The notes below the pieces were generated by a model. It did not search any database. It was not told the origin of the DNA and saw only the letters and a list, made by a program, of their open reading frames with translations. A DNA stretch of 64,000 nt, taken from NCBI RefSeq assembly GCF_002356315.1, contig NZ_AP018164.1, positions 1,240,001 to 1,304,000 of the forward strand. The letters are read 5' to 3'. Positions 47,721-57,323 of this stretch are shown here, in pieces (within the stretch, counting starts at the first letter, position 1; every line of letters begins with the position of its first letter). Source of the stretch: Mycobacterium shigaense. Its GTDB lineage: Bacteria > Actinomycetota > Actinomycetes > Mycobacteriales > Mycobacteriaceae. The translations under genes were made by a program, and so were the position numbers.

Positions 47721-49081
47721 TCGTTGGGCTCCGCCTCAATTGTCCGACTCGTCCGCGGGCCGCCGCCGCGGCCCGCATCGTCGCCGAACCCCAACATGTT
47801 TGCCCACAGCCGCGGGAATTCCGGCAGCGTCTTGCTGGTGGCGCCGATGTCGTCGACCTCGACGCCGTCGACCCGCAGCCCGACGATCGCGCCGGCCATC
47901 GCCATCCGGTGATCGGCGTAGGCGCGCCACAATCCGGCCCGCAGCGGGGCGGCGGTGATGACGAGGCCGTCGGGCGTCTCCTGGCAGTCGCCGCCCAGCC
48001 GATTGATCTCGGTGCTCAGCGCGGCGAGCCGGTCAGTTTCGTGGCCGCGCAGATGCGCGATGCCGGACAAGCGCGACACCGATCCCGGGGTTGCCAGCGC
48101 CGCCAGCGCCGCCACCGACGGCGCCAGCTCACCGACGTCGCGCAGGTCGACGTCGAACCCCGGGTAGCCGTCCGCCGAACCCTGCACCTCGAGTGACGAA
48201 TCATCGCGCGTGACAACGGCATTCAGCTTGCCCAGAACGCTCAGGATGTCGTCGGCGGCCTGCACGCTGGTCTGCGGCCAACCGGTGATGCGTACCGCCC
48301 CGCCGGTGACCACGGCCGCCGCCAGGAAGGGGACGGCGTTGGTCAGGTCGGGCTCGACCTCCCAATGCCGCGCCGCCACCTTGCCTGCCCGCACCTGCCA
48401 GCGGTTCGGGACCGAATCGTCGACCTCGACGCCGGCCTGGCGCAACATCACCACCGTCATCGCGATGTGCGGCGCCGACGGCACTGCGGAGCCGGTGTGC
48501 TGCACGGTCAGCCCGTTGGTGAACGACGCCCCGCACAGCAGCAGGCCGGACACGAACTGCGACGACGCCGAGGCGTCAATGGCCACCGTGCCGCCGGCGA
48601 TCGCGCCGCTGCCCAGCACCCGGAATGGCAGGCCATTCCCGTCGATCCGCACGCCGAGGTCGCGCAGCGCGTCCAGCAGCGGAGCGATGGGCCGGGCCCG
48701 GGCCTGTTCGTCGCCGTCGAACTCGACCGCAGTGTCGGCCAGCGCGGCCAGCGGAGGGACGAACCGCAGCACCGTTCCGGCCAGGCCGGTGTCGATGCGC
48801 GCCCCGGGGTCGGGGGCGATGGCGCCGCTGACCGCCAGCTCCGAACCGGTGCCGTCGACGCGCAGGCCCAAGATTGTCAGCGCCCCGATCATCAGGTCGG
48901 TGTCGCGGCTGCGCAGCGCGCCGCTGACGGTCGACGAGCCTTTGCCCTGGGCGGCCGCCAGCGCGGCCAGCAGCAGCGTCCGGTTGGTCTGCGATTTCGA
49001 GCCCGGGACGGTGACGGTCGCGTGGACCGGTGTCGTCGCACGTGGGGCCGTCCAGGCCTGGGTTCCGCTCACCTGCACCAT
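47717..49081 (-). CDS. aroA: 3-phosphoshikimate 1-carboxyvinyltransferase (EPSP synthase)
   Basis: A 454-aa shikimate-pathway enzyme joining phosphoenolpyruvate to shikimate-3-phosphate. [20 protein letters not shown] is the N-terminal substrate loop; [36 protein letters not shown] and the C-terminal [14 protein letters not shown] are conserved landmarks. ATG 49081 is used; the frame is open to 49717, but that overlaps the divergent SRAP gene. It is upstream of rsgA on the same strand. Confidence 0.95.
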   Translation of the reverse strand: MVQVSGTQAWTAPRATTPVHATVTVPGSKSQTNRTLLLAALAAAQGKGSSTVSGALRSRDTDLMIGALTILGLRVDGTGSELAVSGAIAPDPGARIDTGLAGTVLRFVPPLAALADTAVEFDGDEQARARPIAPLLDALRDLGVRIDGNGLPFRVLGSGAIAGGTVAIDASASSQFVSGLLLCGASFTNGLTVQHTGSAVPSAPHIAMTVVMLRQAGVEVDDSVPNRWQVRAGKVAARHWEVEPDLTNAVPFLAAAVVTGGAVRITGWPQTSVQAADDILSVLGKLNAVVTRDDSSLEVQGSADGYPGFDVDLRDVGELAPSVAALAALATPGSVSRLSGIAHLRGHETDRLAALSTEINRLGGDCQETPDGLVITAAPLRAGLWRAYADHRMAMAGAIVGLRVDGVEVDDIGATSKTLPEFPRLWANMLGFGDDAGRGGGPRTSRTIEAEPND

Positions 49082-49150
49082 CCTGCCGTGTCGGTGGGTG
49101 TCGTGGATACCAGCCACCCAAAGGAGTGGGTGCGGAGCACTATGGAAGCT

Positions 49151-49927
49151 ATGTGCGGACGGTTTGCGGTCACGACGGACCCGGCCCTGCTGGCCCAGAA
49201 GATCAAGGCGATCGACGAGGCCACCGGTACATCGGAGCGCGCATCGGAGCCGAACTACAACGTGGCGCCGACGGCCGACATCGCGACGGTGGTGTCGCGC
49301 CACAGCGAGCCAGGGGACGAGCCGACGCGCCGGGTGCGGCTGATGCGCTGGGGGCTGATCCCGCCGTGGGTCAAGCCCGGTCTGGACGGGGCCCCGGACA
49401 ACAAGGGCCCGCTGCTGATCAACGCCCGCGCCGACAAGGTGACCAGCTCGCCGGCCTTCCGCGGCTCGGCCAAGTCGAAGCGGTGCCTGGTGCCAATGGA
49501 CGGTTGGTACGAGTGGCGGCCCAATCCGTACAGCGCGTCCGCTGACAAGAAGGGCAAGAAGACGGCCAAGACTCCGTTCTTCATGCACCGTTACGACGGC
49601 GACATGGTATTCATGGCCGGGTTGTGGTCGGTCTGGAAACCCGCCAAAGATGCTGCGCCGCTGTTGAGTTGCACGATCATCACCACCGACGCGGTGGGCG
49701 AGCTGGCCGGCGTGCACGACCGGATGCCGCTGATGCTGGCCGAAAAGGATTGGGACGCTTGGCTGAATCCCGACGCCGAGGCGGATCCCGAGGTGCTGGC
49801 CCGCCCGCCGGATGTGCGCGGCATCGAGCTGCGCCAGGTGTCGAGGCTGGTGAACAGCATTCGCAACAACGGACCCGAGTTGCTGGTACCGGCCGAGCCG
49901 GAGCCCGAACAGATCACGCTGCTATAG
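49151..49927 (+). CDS. SRAP-domain protein (HMCES/YedK family)
   Basis: A 258-aa DNA-protein cross-linking enzyme that shields abasic sites in single-stranded DNA. The start ATG at 49151 gives MCGRFAV; Met removal exposes the catalytic Cys2. The other active-site residues lie in NYNVAP, NARADK, DGWYEWR (Glu) and GVHDRMP (His). A Lys-rich insert ([12 protein letters not shown]) is present. It is divergent from aroA, as is Rv3226c in M. tuberculosis. Confidence 0.92.
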   Translation: MCGRFAVTTDPALLAQKIKAIDEATGTSERASEPNYNVAPTADIATVVSRHSEPGDEPTRRVRLMRWGLIPPWVKPGLDGAPDNKGPLLINARADKVTSSPAFRGSAKSKRCLVPMDGWYEWRPNPYSASADKKGKKTAKTPFFMHRYDGDMVFMAGLWSVWKPAKDAAPLLSCTIITTDAVGELAGVHDRMPLMLAEKDWDAWLNPDAEADPEVLARPPDVRGIELRQVSRLVNSIRNNGPELLVPAEPEPEQITLL

Positions 49928-49939
49928 CCATTTTTCGGG

Positions 49940-50264
49940 GTGGTGGTGGGTGTTGGTGCGGGGTTGGTTGTGGTCGAGGTGGGGTGTTGGGATCCATTGG
50001 GTGTGGCCGTTGGGTGTTTTCGGGTGGTCCAGCCGCGGGGTCCGAGGAGGCGGTGGTGGGTCGCCCGCCTCAAAGCCGCCCACAACGCTGGCCGGCTCCC
50101 TGCCGAACTGGCCAAGCTGCGCCGCATCGGCCTACTCGTCGTCGACGAAGTCGGATACATCCCCTTTGAACAGGACGCCGCTAACCTCTTCTTTCAACGG
50201 CACAATAACCACGACCACGTAGCCTACTTTTCACCGTCGCTTCTGGCCTACTTTTCGACCGTCG
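49940..50264 (+). mobile_element. IS21-family remnant with istB fragment and terminal-type repeats
   Basis: At 50060-50197 the frame reads ARLKAAHNAGRLPAELAKL, then IGLLVVDEVGYIPFEQDAANLFFQ, which is the Walker B part of an IS21 IstB helper ATPase. The rest of istB and all of istA are gone. Two near-identical repeats follow: GCCTACTTTTCACCGTCG (50222-50239) and GCCTACTTTTCGACCGTCG (50246-50264), like the multiple terminal repeats of IS21 elements. The preceding 49940-50060 is unusually G/T-rich on this strand. It marks the border between core genes and the second accessory block. Confidence 0.75.
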
Positions 50265-50325
50265 TCAACAACAGGTATGTGAGCACACTCACGGGTGCTG
50301 CGGCCCACTGACACAAGGATGTGCC

Positions 50326-51816
50326 ATGACAACTCGGCTCGACCCCACCGAGGCGCGCTCGGATCGCGAACCTCAATTCTTCGGACACCCACGCCAATTG
50401 ATGACCCCGGTCTCGGTCGAGGTGTGGGAAAGGTTCTCGTTCTACGGCATGCGGGCCATTCTGGCGCTGTACCTGTTGACCCCCACAGCACAAGGCGGCA
50501 TGGGTCTGCCAACGGCGGCCGCGTTGTCGCTTACCGCGATCTATAGCGCCAGTGCCTACTTGACGTCGGTCTTCGGGGGATGGATAGCTGACCGATTCAT
50601 CGGCGCACGCAAGACGGTTCTCAGCGGTGGTCTGATCATCATGTGCGGCCACATTATCCTGGCGATCCCTACCACGACGCTGTTTTACTTCGGGCTTACC
50701 GCCGTCGTGCTCGGGACCGGGCTGCTCAAACCCAACATCGCATCGCTGGTCGGTGCGCTCTACTCACTCGAAGACCAGCGCCGAGACTCCGGCTTCTGCT
50801 TGTTCTACATGGGCATCAACATCGGTGGCTTCGTGGCTCCGCTGGTCTGCGGGTGGCTGGGGCAGAACATCAACTACCATGCGGGATTCATGGCCGCCGC
50901 GATCGGCATGGGTATCGGGGTCGCATATTTCATCGTCAACTTCCGGGCATTACCTGACGTCGGACCACGCACGCACGACTCCGCCGCTGTTCTCGTCCAT
51001 CCAGCGAAGCCAGCGGGAATCGGCGCGACGGGCTATTCCGCGGCAGCTGTTGTTTTCGTCGTCACGGCGACGTCCGTGGTCACCGGTGGCGGACTGCAGG
51101 GCGCGATCAACGCCATCAGCGCGGCGACCTTCACCATTCCGGTCGCGGTAATGCTGGTGATGATGCGCAGTGCGCGCGTCACCAGCGCCGAGCGCAGCCA
51201 CCTCAAAGCCTACGTTCCGCTGTTTCTGACCTCGGTGGCGTTCTGGATGATGTTCGAACAAGGATCCACGGTGCTCTCCGAACTCGCCGCAGACCGAGTC
51301 GCAACCAACCTGTTCGGAGTTGGATTCCCCTCGTCGTGGTTTCTGTCCATCAACTCCCTGGCCATCATTATCTTCGCTCCGGTGATAGCCGCGGTGTGGA
51401 TCAAACTGCGCCACCGCAATCCCGGGGCGGCCACCAGGATGGGCACCGGCACGCTGGTCGGCGGGGTCACCTTCGCTGCCGTTCCGCTGGCCCTGGCCAC
51501 CGCGGGGCACGGCGGGCTCATCTCTCCGGTGTGGTTGATCGGCATCTACCTCGTTCAAGCCGTCGCCGAATTAGCCGTCTCGCCGGTGGGCATCGCCGAG
51601 ACCACACGGTTGGCGCCATACGCCTACGCAAATCAGACAATGGGTTTCTGGTACCTGTCCATGGCAGCCGGAGCCGGTCTGGGTGCCCAGATGGTGAAGC
51701 TGTCCACTGTCATCCCCACCGACTACTACTACTTCCTGCTCGCCGTGATCGGCGTGGGTGTCGGTGCCGCAGTGTTGACGCTGCGTGGCCGGATCGGCAG
51801 GCTGTCCGCCGCATGA
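50326..51816 (+). CDS. POT/PTR-family peptide:proton symporter
   Basis: A 496-aa MFS transporter of the proton-dependent oligopeptide family. The signature ExxERF is EVWERF at 32-37; FYMGINIGGFVAPLVCGWLG is the second PTR motif, and about 12-14 helices are predicted. It takes up di- and tripeptides. AAGGAT precedes the ATG by 6 nt. Its TGA overlaps the start of a glycine dehydrogenase subunit gene (ATGA), an unusual partner. The gene itself appears intact. Confidence 0.9.
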   Translation: MTTRLDPTEARSDREPQFFGHPRQLMTPVSVEVWERFSFYGMRAILALYLLTPTAQGGMGLPTAAALSLTAIYSASAYLTSVFGGWIADRFIGARKTVLSGGLIIMCGHIILAIPTTTLFYFGLTAVVLGTGLLKPNIASLVGALYSLEDQRRDSGFCLFYMGINIGGFVAPLVCGWLGQNINYHAGFMAAAIGMGIGVAYFIVNFRALPDVGPRTHDSAAVLVHPAKPAGIGATGYSAAAVVFVVTATSVVTGGGLQGAINAISAATFTIPVAVMLVMMRSARVTSAERSHLKAYVPLFLTSVAFWMMFEQGSTVLSELAADRVATNLFGVGFPSSWFLSINSLAIIIFAPVIAAVWIKLRHRNPGAATRMGTGTLVGGVTFAAVPLALATAGHGGLISPVWLIGIYLVQAVAELAVSPVGIAETTRLAPYAYANQTMGFWYLSMAAGAGLGAQMVKLSTVIPTDYYYFLLAVIGVGVGAAVLTLRGRIGRLSAA

Positions 51817-53208
51817 CACCGCCAGATTCGCACAGCAGACGCGCTTCTGCCGTGCCCGACACCCGCCCTCATCCCTACCTGCCGAACGCGACCGAGCAGG
51901 CGGTGGCCGGAATGCTCGACGACATTGGAGTGGCGCAGCTGGACGATCTATTCACCGATGTGCCGAGCCGGTTGCGGCAACGGCGCCCATTCGGATTGCC
52001 GCCCGCGCTGCGCTCAGAAGCTGAGCTGATCCGCCACGTTCGACAACGCCTGCGCCTAAATATATCCACCGACGACGCGCTGAACTTCTGCGGCGCGGGC
52101 ACGTACCAGCACGACGTGTCGTCGGTATGCAGTGAGATCGCCGGACGCGCGGAGTTCATCAGTGGCTACGCTGGTGAGCCCTACGAAGACCAGGGCAAGC
52201 ATCAGGCGCTGTTCGAATATCAAGGCCTGATGGCCGATCTGTTGCAGATGGACGTTGTGTCCGTTCCCAGCTATGACGGCTATCAAGCGGCGGGGACCGC
52301 GTTGCGAATGGCGGCGCGGATCACGGGGCGGTGCCGCGCCGTGGTCTACGGTGCCATCCTCGCCGACCGCAGGTCGCGTCTCGACGAGTATGTACGCCCG
52401 ACGCTGGCCCAGATGGAATATCTGGTCGGCGAGTCGGACCTGAGGCAGCTGCGGGCGGCCGTAGACGACACCTGCGCCGCGGTGCTGGTCGAACTGCCGG
52501 ACGCGCACGGACTGATCGACGTCGACCTCGCCGAAGTGTCCCGCGCACGCCCACGCCGCCGGTGCCATCGTCATCGTGGCCGTGGACCCCATCGCGCTGG
52601 GACTATTGGGGGCTCCGGCAGATTTCGGCGCCGACATTGTCTGCGGTGAACTGCGGTCGCTGGGCAATGGCATGCATTTCGGCGGATCTCACTCGGGACT
52701 CCTTGCGGTGCACGATGGTCCGACGTTCGTCTACGAGTTGCGAACGCGACTGTTCGGGCTGGCACCCACCGGAACCGCTGGTGAAGTGGGATTCATCGAC
52801 ATCGCCTATGAACGCACCTCGCTGGCTGCGCGGGAGAACGGGGTGGAATGGATCGGCACCGCCTCGGCGCTCTCTGGGATAGTGGCGGGCACCTTCCTGG
52901 CTCTGCATGGGCCAGCCGGGCTGACCGAGTTGAGTTCCTCGATCTTCGACCGCACCTCCTATGCCATCGATCGCCTCGACGCGCTCGATGGATTCCGGGT
53001 GGCCGACGTGCACCGGCCGCACTTTCGGGAGTTCGTGTTGCACCTCCAGGACGGGGCGAAGACCGCGTCGGAGCTGTTGTCACAGTTGGCCACCCGCAAC
53101 ATTTTTGGTGGGGTCGCGCTGTCGAGGCAATCGATCCTGGTATGCGTCATCGAAGCCCGCTCGACCGACGACATCGAAACACTGGCTACCGCATTGGAGA
53201 ATTTGTGA
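51813..53208 (+). pseudogene. gcvPA: Glycine dehydrogenase (decarboxylating) subunit 1, frameshifted
   Basis: The first part (from MTPPDSHSRRASAV; YLPNATEQAVAGMLDDIGVAQLDDLFTDVP; FCGAGTYQHDVSSVCSEIAGRAEFISGYAGEPYEDQGKHQALFEYQGLMADLL) is the N-terminal half of the P-protein alpha subunit. Near 52540-52555 the frame shifts: EVSRAR is lost and AHAAGAIVIVAVDPIALGLLG continues one base later to a stop at 53208. Joined, the product would be about 465 aa, full length for the family. A single indel in the GC-rich CGCGCACGCCCACGCC may be a real mutation or a sequencing error. Confidence 0.8.
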
Positions 53209-53366
53209 TCGACTTTCCGACCCGACGCAGGCAATCGCACCGCCATCACGGCGTGCGGTGGAATGAGCCGCTGATCAGCGAGCTGGGTGGCCCGGGCGAG
53301 CGTGGGCTGCTACCTGCGCTGGCGTCCGCAGCGATGACGTCGAGCGGTAACCGCCGACGCCACTAG
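53205..53366 (+). pseudogene. gcvPB: Glycine dehydrogenase subunit 2, N-terminal stub
   Basis: From GTG 53205 (overlapping the gcvPA TGA) the frame reads MIDFPTRRRQSHRHHGV, then WNEPLISELGGPGERG, the opening of a P-protein beta subunit. It becomes unrelated after about residue 40 and stops at 53366 (53 aa). A full subunit is near 480-500 aa and carries the PLP lysine, so almost the whole gene including the catalytic part has been lost. The stop overlaps the next gene's stop. Confidence 0.65.
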
Positions 53367-53599
53367 TTGCTCAGCACGAGCTTCCAGTTGCCGTTGATGT
53401 TGCGGTCCGGCACGCACCAGAAGTTGTTCCAGTTCCCCGGCGTCGAGGCCTTCACGCCCGGGCCGGCGTCCTGGCACGCCTGCCGGGTCTGGTAGTTGCC
53501 CTCGGTCTGTATCGTGTCGGCGCTGCTGATGCCCACGCCGGCCGTGATCAATCCCGCGAAGGCCAGTACCCCACCGGCGACAAGTCGCTTCATGTTCAT
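53363..53599 (-). CDS. Small secreted protein
   Basis: A 78-aa exported protein: signal peptide MNMKRLVAGGVLAFAGLITAG with probable cleavage near SSA/D (residues 26-28), then a mature domain of about 50 aa with two cysteines (QACQDAG and FWCVPD) that could form one disulphide, ending WKLVLSN. Mycobacteria encode many such short secreted proteins of unknown role. A TAGGTTAGGC half-palindrome lies just upstream. Confidence 0.7.
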   Translation of the reverse strand: MNMKRLVAGGVLAFAGLITAGVGISSADTIQTEGNYQTRQACQDAGPGVKASTPGNWNNFWCVPDRNINGNWKLVLSN

Positions 53600-53652
53600 G
53601 GGCGATAGGTTAGGCCTTGTCAGACGGCCGCATGGGCCTTTTGGCGCGATGT

Positions 53653-54285
53653 TTAAGTTTGCTGGGCTTGCAGCGACACGGCCGTGGCGACGGCCTGCAG
53701 CATGTCCGCCAGTTCCTCGGCGGTCCCGACGTTACGGTCGCCGGCGACGAGCCGGGAGAACACCCCGGCGATGAAGGTGGTCACCGCTGTCGTCTGGGCA
53801 TCCAACAGTTCGGGATTATCGGTGTCCGGCTGCAGGTGGGCGATGGCGTCACGGGACATCATGATGATCTGCGCCGTGAAATCCCGGGACATCTCGGCCA
53901 GGCCGGGATCGCGCGCGGCCCCCAGCAGCAACTCGTGCCGGGCCCGGCTCAGCCTCAGGCCCGCGCCGTCGGCCTGCATCATGGTCACCCGCCCCAGGTG
54001 AGCGAACGGCGTGAGCGGATCGAGGGGCTCGTCGATCACTGACCGCATGTTGGCGAGGTCTATTTCGCCGACGCGCTTGGCGACCCCGCGCAGCAGGGCC
54101 GCCCGGGTTCGGTAGTAGTACGACGTGGTGCCGTCGGGGACGCCGGCGCAGCGATCCACCTGCGCGTGCGTCAGGCCCCGCGATCCCTGCGTGGCCAGCA
54201 CCTCGATGGCCGCGTCGCACAGCTCGCGCCGGCGCTCGTCGCCGTCGCGTCTGCGTGCCTTGCCGGACGTCGATGCGCCGGCCAT
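53653..54285 (-). CDS. TetR-family regulator
   Basis: A 210-aa regulator. The HTH is GSRGLTHAQVDRCAGVPDGTTSYYYRTRAALLRGV (about 34-68). The C-terminal ligand domain ends in LQAQQT. The ATG at 54285 is used (MAGASTSGKARRR), one base after the stop of the SDR gene upstream, so the two form an operon. It may control that SDR through the palindrome at 55063-55080. Confidence 0.85.
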   Translation of the reverse strand: MAGASTSGKARRRDGDERRRELCDAAIEVLATQGSRGLTHAQVDRCAGVPDGTTSYYYRTRAALLRGVAKRVGEIDLANMRSVIDEPLDPLTPFAHLGRVTMMQADGAGLRLSRARHELLLGAARDPGLAEMSRDFTAQIIMMSRDAIAHLQPDTDNPELLDAQTTAVTTFIAGVFSRLVAGDRNVGTAEELADMLQAVATAVSLQAQQT

Positions 54286-54286
54286 G

Positions 54287-55048
54287 TCAGCGCAGGACCG
54301 TTCCGCCGTCGATGTTGACGACCTGGCCATTGATCCAGCCGCCGTCGTCGGAGAGCAGGAAGGCGACTAGGTCAGCGACGTCGCCCACCTCGCCGACGCG
54401 GGCTCCGCGGATTCGTTTGAGCGCGCCCGCCTCCAAGTCCGGCCACTGCGGCGCCGAGCGGATGGCGTCGGTCGCGGTGAACCCCGGCGCGACGGCGTTG
54501 CAGCGGATGCCCTCCTTGCCCCACCTCGACGCGACATGCCGGGTGAGCGCGCCGATCCCGGCCTTCGCGGTCGCATACGCCGGTCGCGCCGGCTCGCCCT
54601 GAAACGCCGCCGCCGACGACATGTTCACAATCGAACCGCCTCCGCGGCCCAGTATCCGGGGGATGGCGTACTTCATGGCGGCCATGTACCCGCGCAGGTT
54701 GACCGCCATCACGCGATCCCACACGTCGAACTCGATGTCGGCCACGTCGGTGTCGGAGCGGATCGCGCCCATGTCGGCCCCGACGTTGAACAGCAGGTCG
54801 ATTCCGCCGAAAGCCGTTGCGGCCGAATGCATCAGCTCGGCGACCGACGACGGGTCCGCCAGGTCGAACGTGACGGGTACGGCCGTGCCGCCCGCCTCGG
54901 TGATCCCGGCGGCCGTCCGTCCCGCGGCGACGTCTCCGACGACTACCCGGCAGCCCTCCGCGCCGAGGCGGGCGGCGGTCGCGGCGCCGATGCCGGTGGC
55001 GCCGCCGACCACGACGGCAACCTTGTTGGTCAGACCCTGCAGTCCCAT
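54287..55048 (-). CDS. SDR family oxidoreductase
   Basis: A 253-aa classical short-chain dehydrogenase. The cofactor loop is VVVGGATGIGAATAARLG (TGxxxGxG variant starting with G), the active-site Ser in IVNMSSAAAFQGEPARPAYATAKAG with the Tyr-x3-Lys, and the C-terminal NIDGGTVLR. The usual NNAG motif is FNVGADMGA, an atypical form. Substrate unknown. It is divergent from another SDR gene and followed by a TetR gene. Confidence 0.9.
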   Translation of the reverse strand: MGLQGLTNKVAVVVGGATGIGAATAARLGAEGCRVVVGDVAAGRTAAGITEAGGTAVPVTFDLADPSSVAELMHSAATAFGGIDLLFNVGADMGAIRSDTDVADIEFDVWDRVMAVNLRGYMAAMKYAIPRILGRGGGSIVNMSSAAAFQGEPARPAYATAKAGIGALTRHVASRWGKEGIRCNAVAPGFTATDAIRSAPQWPDLEAGALKRIRGARVGEVGDVADLVAFLLSDDGGWINGQVVNIDGGTVLR

Positions 55049-55062
55049 AGCTATTGACTTTA

Positions 55063-55080
55063 CCTCTAGAACTATAGAGG
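55063..55080. promoter_or_regulatory. Inverted repeat between divergent SDR genes
   Basis: CCTCTA (55063-55068), GAACTA, TAGAGG (55075-55080): a 6-6-6 inverted repeat in the 77-nt gap between the two SDR start codons. It is a candidate operator for the TetR protein encoded downstream of the left-hand SDR. Confidence 0.5.
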
Positions 55081-55125
55081 ATCGCCAGTCATGGTGGCCC
55101 AGACCGACGAATTGAGGACGGACGC

Positions 55126-55875
55126 ATGAACAGCCTGAGCTTCAACTTCACCGGCACCAACGTGCTGGTGACGGGCGGCACCAGCGGCATCGGCCACGGG
55201 ATCGCCGCCGAGTTCGTCAAGGCCGGAGCCGCGGTCACCGTGACCGGCACGCGCGGCTCCACCGTGGACTACCCGGACGTGGACCTGAGCGACTTCACCT
55301 ACCGCCAGTGCCAGATCCAGGATCCCGACTCCGTCGACGCCCTGGCGGACTCGCTCGGCGAACTGGACATCCTGATCAACAACGCCGGCGGCCCGTACCC
55401 TGCGGGCGACGAATACGACCCAGACGGCTACGTCGCATCGGTGGCACAGAACATGTTGGGCCCCATGCGATTAACGATGCGCTGCCACGACCGGCTGAAG
55501 TCAAGCAAGGCCAGCGGCGGCGCGAGCGTCGTCAGCATCGTCTCGATGTCGGCGTTCCGCTCGGCGGTCTTCGTGCCGGGGTACGCCTCGTCGAAGATGG
55601 GCCTGCTCGCGTTGACAATGAACCTATCCCGGCGTTGGGCCAAACACGGAATCCGCGTCAACGCGATCGCGCCAGGGCTGATCGACACCCGAATGACGCT
55701 TCCCGCCATGGGAATTCCCGAGGTGATGGACGTCGAGATCGGCTTCCACACGCCGATGGGCAGGCCGGGGACGCCGCAGGACTGTGCCGGGGCGGTGCTG
55801 TTTTTGTGCACCGACTCAGCCTCGTACATCACCGGCACCACCATCGCCGTCGACGGCGGATACCTGACGGTCTAG
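55126..55875 (+). CDS. SDR family oxidoreductase
   Basis: A 249-aa short-chain dehydrogenase: VLVTGGTSGIGHGIAAEF cofactor loop, LINNAGG, active-site segment SIVSMSAFRSAVFVPGYASSKMG with Tyr and Lys, PGLIDTRM and a C-terminal TTIAVDGGYLTV. Substrate unknown; a steroid or fatty-acid derivative is common for such mycobacterial enzymes. It converges with the FAD oxidoreductase gene 26 nt away. Confidence 0.9.
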   Translation: MNSLSFNFTGTNVLVTGGTSGIGHGIAAEFVKAGAAVTVTGTRGSTVDYPDVDLSDFTYRQCQIQDPDSVDALADSLGELDILINNAGGPYPAGDEYDPDGYVASVAQNMLGPMRLTMRCHDRLKSSKASGGASVVSIVSMSAFRSAVFVPGYASSKMGLLALTMNLSRRWAKHGIRVNAIAPGLIDTRMTLPAMGIPEVMDVEIGFHTPMGRPGTPQDCAGAVLFLCTDSASYITGTTIAVDGGYLTV

Positions 55876-55901
55876 AAGCAACGAGATCACCATGTGAACT
55901 T

Positions 55902-57323
55902 CTAGCTGCGCCGGGCCAGGTATTCGAGCGCGAGTCCCGCGGCGTTGGCGCCGCACATGCCGTGCGCGCCGGGTCCCGGCGGGGTGGCCGCCGAGCAGAT
56001 GTACCTGCCCGGAATGCCAATTTCATACGGCGACAGCGTGATTCGCGGACCGAACACCAGCTGGCGGATATCCTTGGCGCCGGTCATAATGTCGCCGCCG
56101 ACATAGTTGGCGTTGTAGGCGGCTAGCTGCGTCGTCGAACGTACCACCTGCCCGACGATGCGATCGCGGAAACCGGGGGCGAACCGCTCGATCTGGGTGA
56201 TGATCGCCTCGGTCGCGTCGCCCGGGTATCCGTTGGGCACATGGGCGTAGGTCCACAGCGGGTGGGTGTTGCCCACCGAGCGTTGCGGATCGGCCAGATA
56301 CTGCTGGCCCACCAACACGAACGGCCGCTGCGGCATCCGCCCGGCGTGGACATCGCGCTCGGTGGCCGCGAGTTCGGCGTAGCTGCCGGCCAGGTGCACG
56401 GTGCCGGCCCGGTGCGCGTCGGGGTTCGTCCAGGGCACGCCGCCCTCGACGGCGAAGTCCACCTTGAACGCTCCGGGGCCCCGGCGGAACCTGGTAAATG
56501 ACCGCGAAACACGTTGCGGCAGTAGATCTCCCAGAATGCTGGCGACTGCGCCGGGGGCCAGGTCGAACATTGTGACGTCAGCGGGCGGCAACTGCGACGC
56601 GGTCTGGACGCGGACGCCGGTTTCGATCTTACCGCCCAAGTCGCCCAGCACCGTCACCATGGCATTGGTGATTGCCTGCGATCCACCCTCGGCGACTGCC
56701 CAGCCGTGCCGGTGGCCGGCCGCGATGATGCCCATCCCGATGGCCGACGTCATCGGATAGTGCAGCGGGCGGAAGGCATGGGCCGCAACACCTCCGAACA
56801 AGGCGCGGCCCTGCTCGGTGCGGAACAAACGCGCGAAGGCGGACCCGGGCAGCACCGTGGGTACGCCGAAGCGGGCGAGCATCAGCGGATGGTGCGGCAA
56901 CCGCAGCAGCGGGCCCATGATGTCCTCGCTGAGCGTGTCGAACCGGGCGGCCGAATACCCGAAGGCAGTGCGCCATCGCGCGCCATCGCGGCCGAGGGCG
57001 GCCGCGGTGTCTGCCACGGAGCGGTGCAGCACGCCGGCGCTGCCGTCGTCGAGGGGGTGCACGCAATCGATTTCGGGCCAGCGCCAGGTCAACCCGTGGT
57101 GCTGCAAGCCGAAGTCGCTCAGGAACTGCGAGCCGACGGCCATCGGGTGAATCGCCGAGCAGTGGTCATGCACCAAGCCGGGGATAATGGCTTCGCTGCT
57201 GCGGGCGCCGCCGCCCACTTCGTCGGCGGCCTCGAGCAGGGTGACCTGCACGCCCTCGGCGGCCAGGGTGATGGCGGCGGCGAGCCCGTTAGGGCCGCCA
57301 CCCACCACCACCGCGGTGCTCAT
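55902..57323 (-). CDS. NAD(P)/FAD-dependent oxidoreductase, phytoene-dehydrogenase-like
   Basis: A 473-aa flavoprotein. The N-terminal dinucleotide motif MSTAVVVGGGPNGLAAAITLAAEGVQVTLLEAADEVGGGARS is the carotenoid-isomerase/phytoene-desaturase form. The C-terminal FAD motif is ICSAATPPGPGAHGMCGANAAGLALE. The ATG at 57323 overlaps the upstream DUF3556 stop (ATGA). The substrate is probably a polyisoprenoid or long acyl chain, but there are no carotenoid genes nearby, so carotenoid function should not be assumed. Confidence 0.87.
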   Translation of the reverse strand: MSTAVVVGGGPNGLAAAITLAAEGVQVTLLEAADEVGGGARSSEAIIPGLVHDHCSAIHPMAVGSQFLSDFGLQHHGLTWRWPEIDCVHPLDDGSAGVLHRSVADTAAALGRDGARWRTAFGYSAARFDTLSEDIMGPLLRLPHHPLMLARFGVPTVLPGSAFARLFRTEQGRALFGGVAAHAFRPLHYPMTSAIGMGIIAAGHRHGWAVAEGGSQAITNAMVTVLGDLGGKIETGVRVQTASQLPPADVTMFDLAPGAVASILGDLLPQRVSRSFTRFRRGPGAFKVDFAVEGGVPWTNPDAHRAGTVHLAGSYAELAATERDVHAGRMPQRPFVLVGQQYLADPQRSVGNTHPLWTYAHVPNGYPGDATEAIITQIERFAPGFRDRIVGQVVRSTTQLAAYNANYVGGDIMTGAKDIRQLVFGPRITLSPYEIGIPGRYICSAATPPGPGAHGMCGANAAGLALEYLARRS

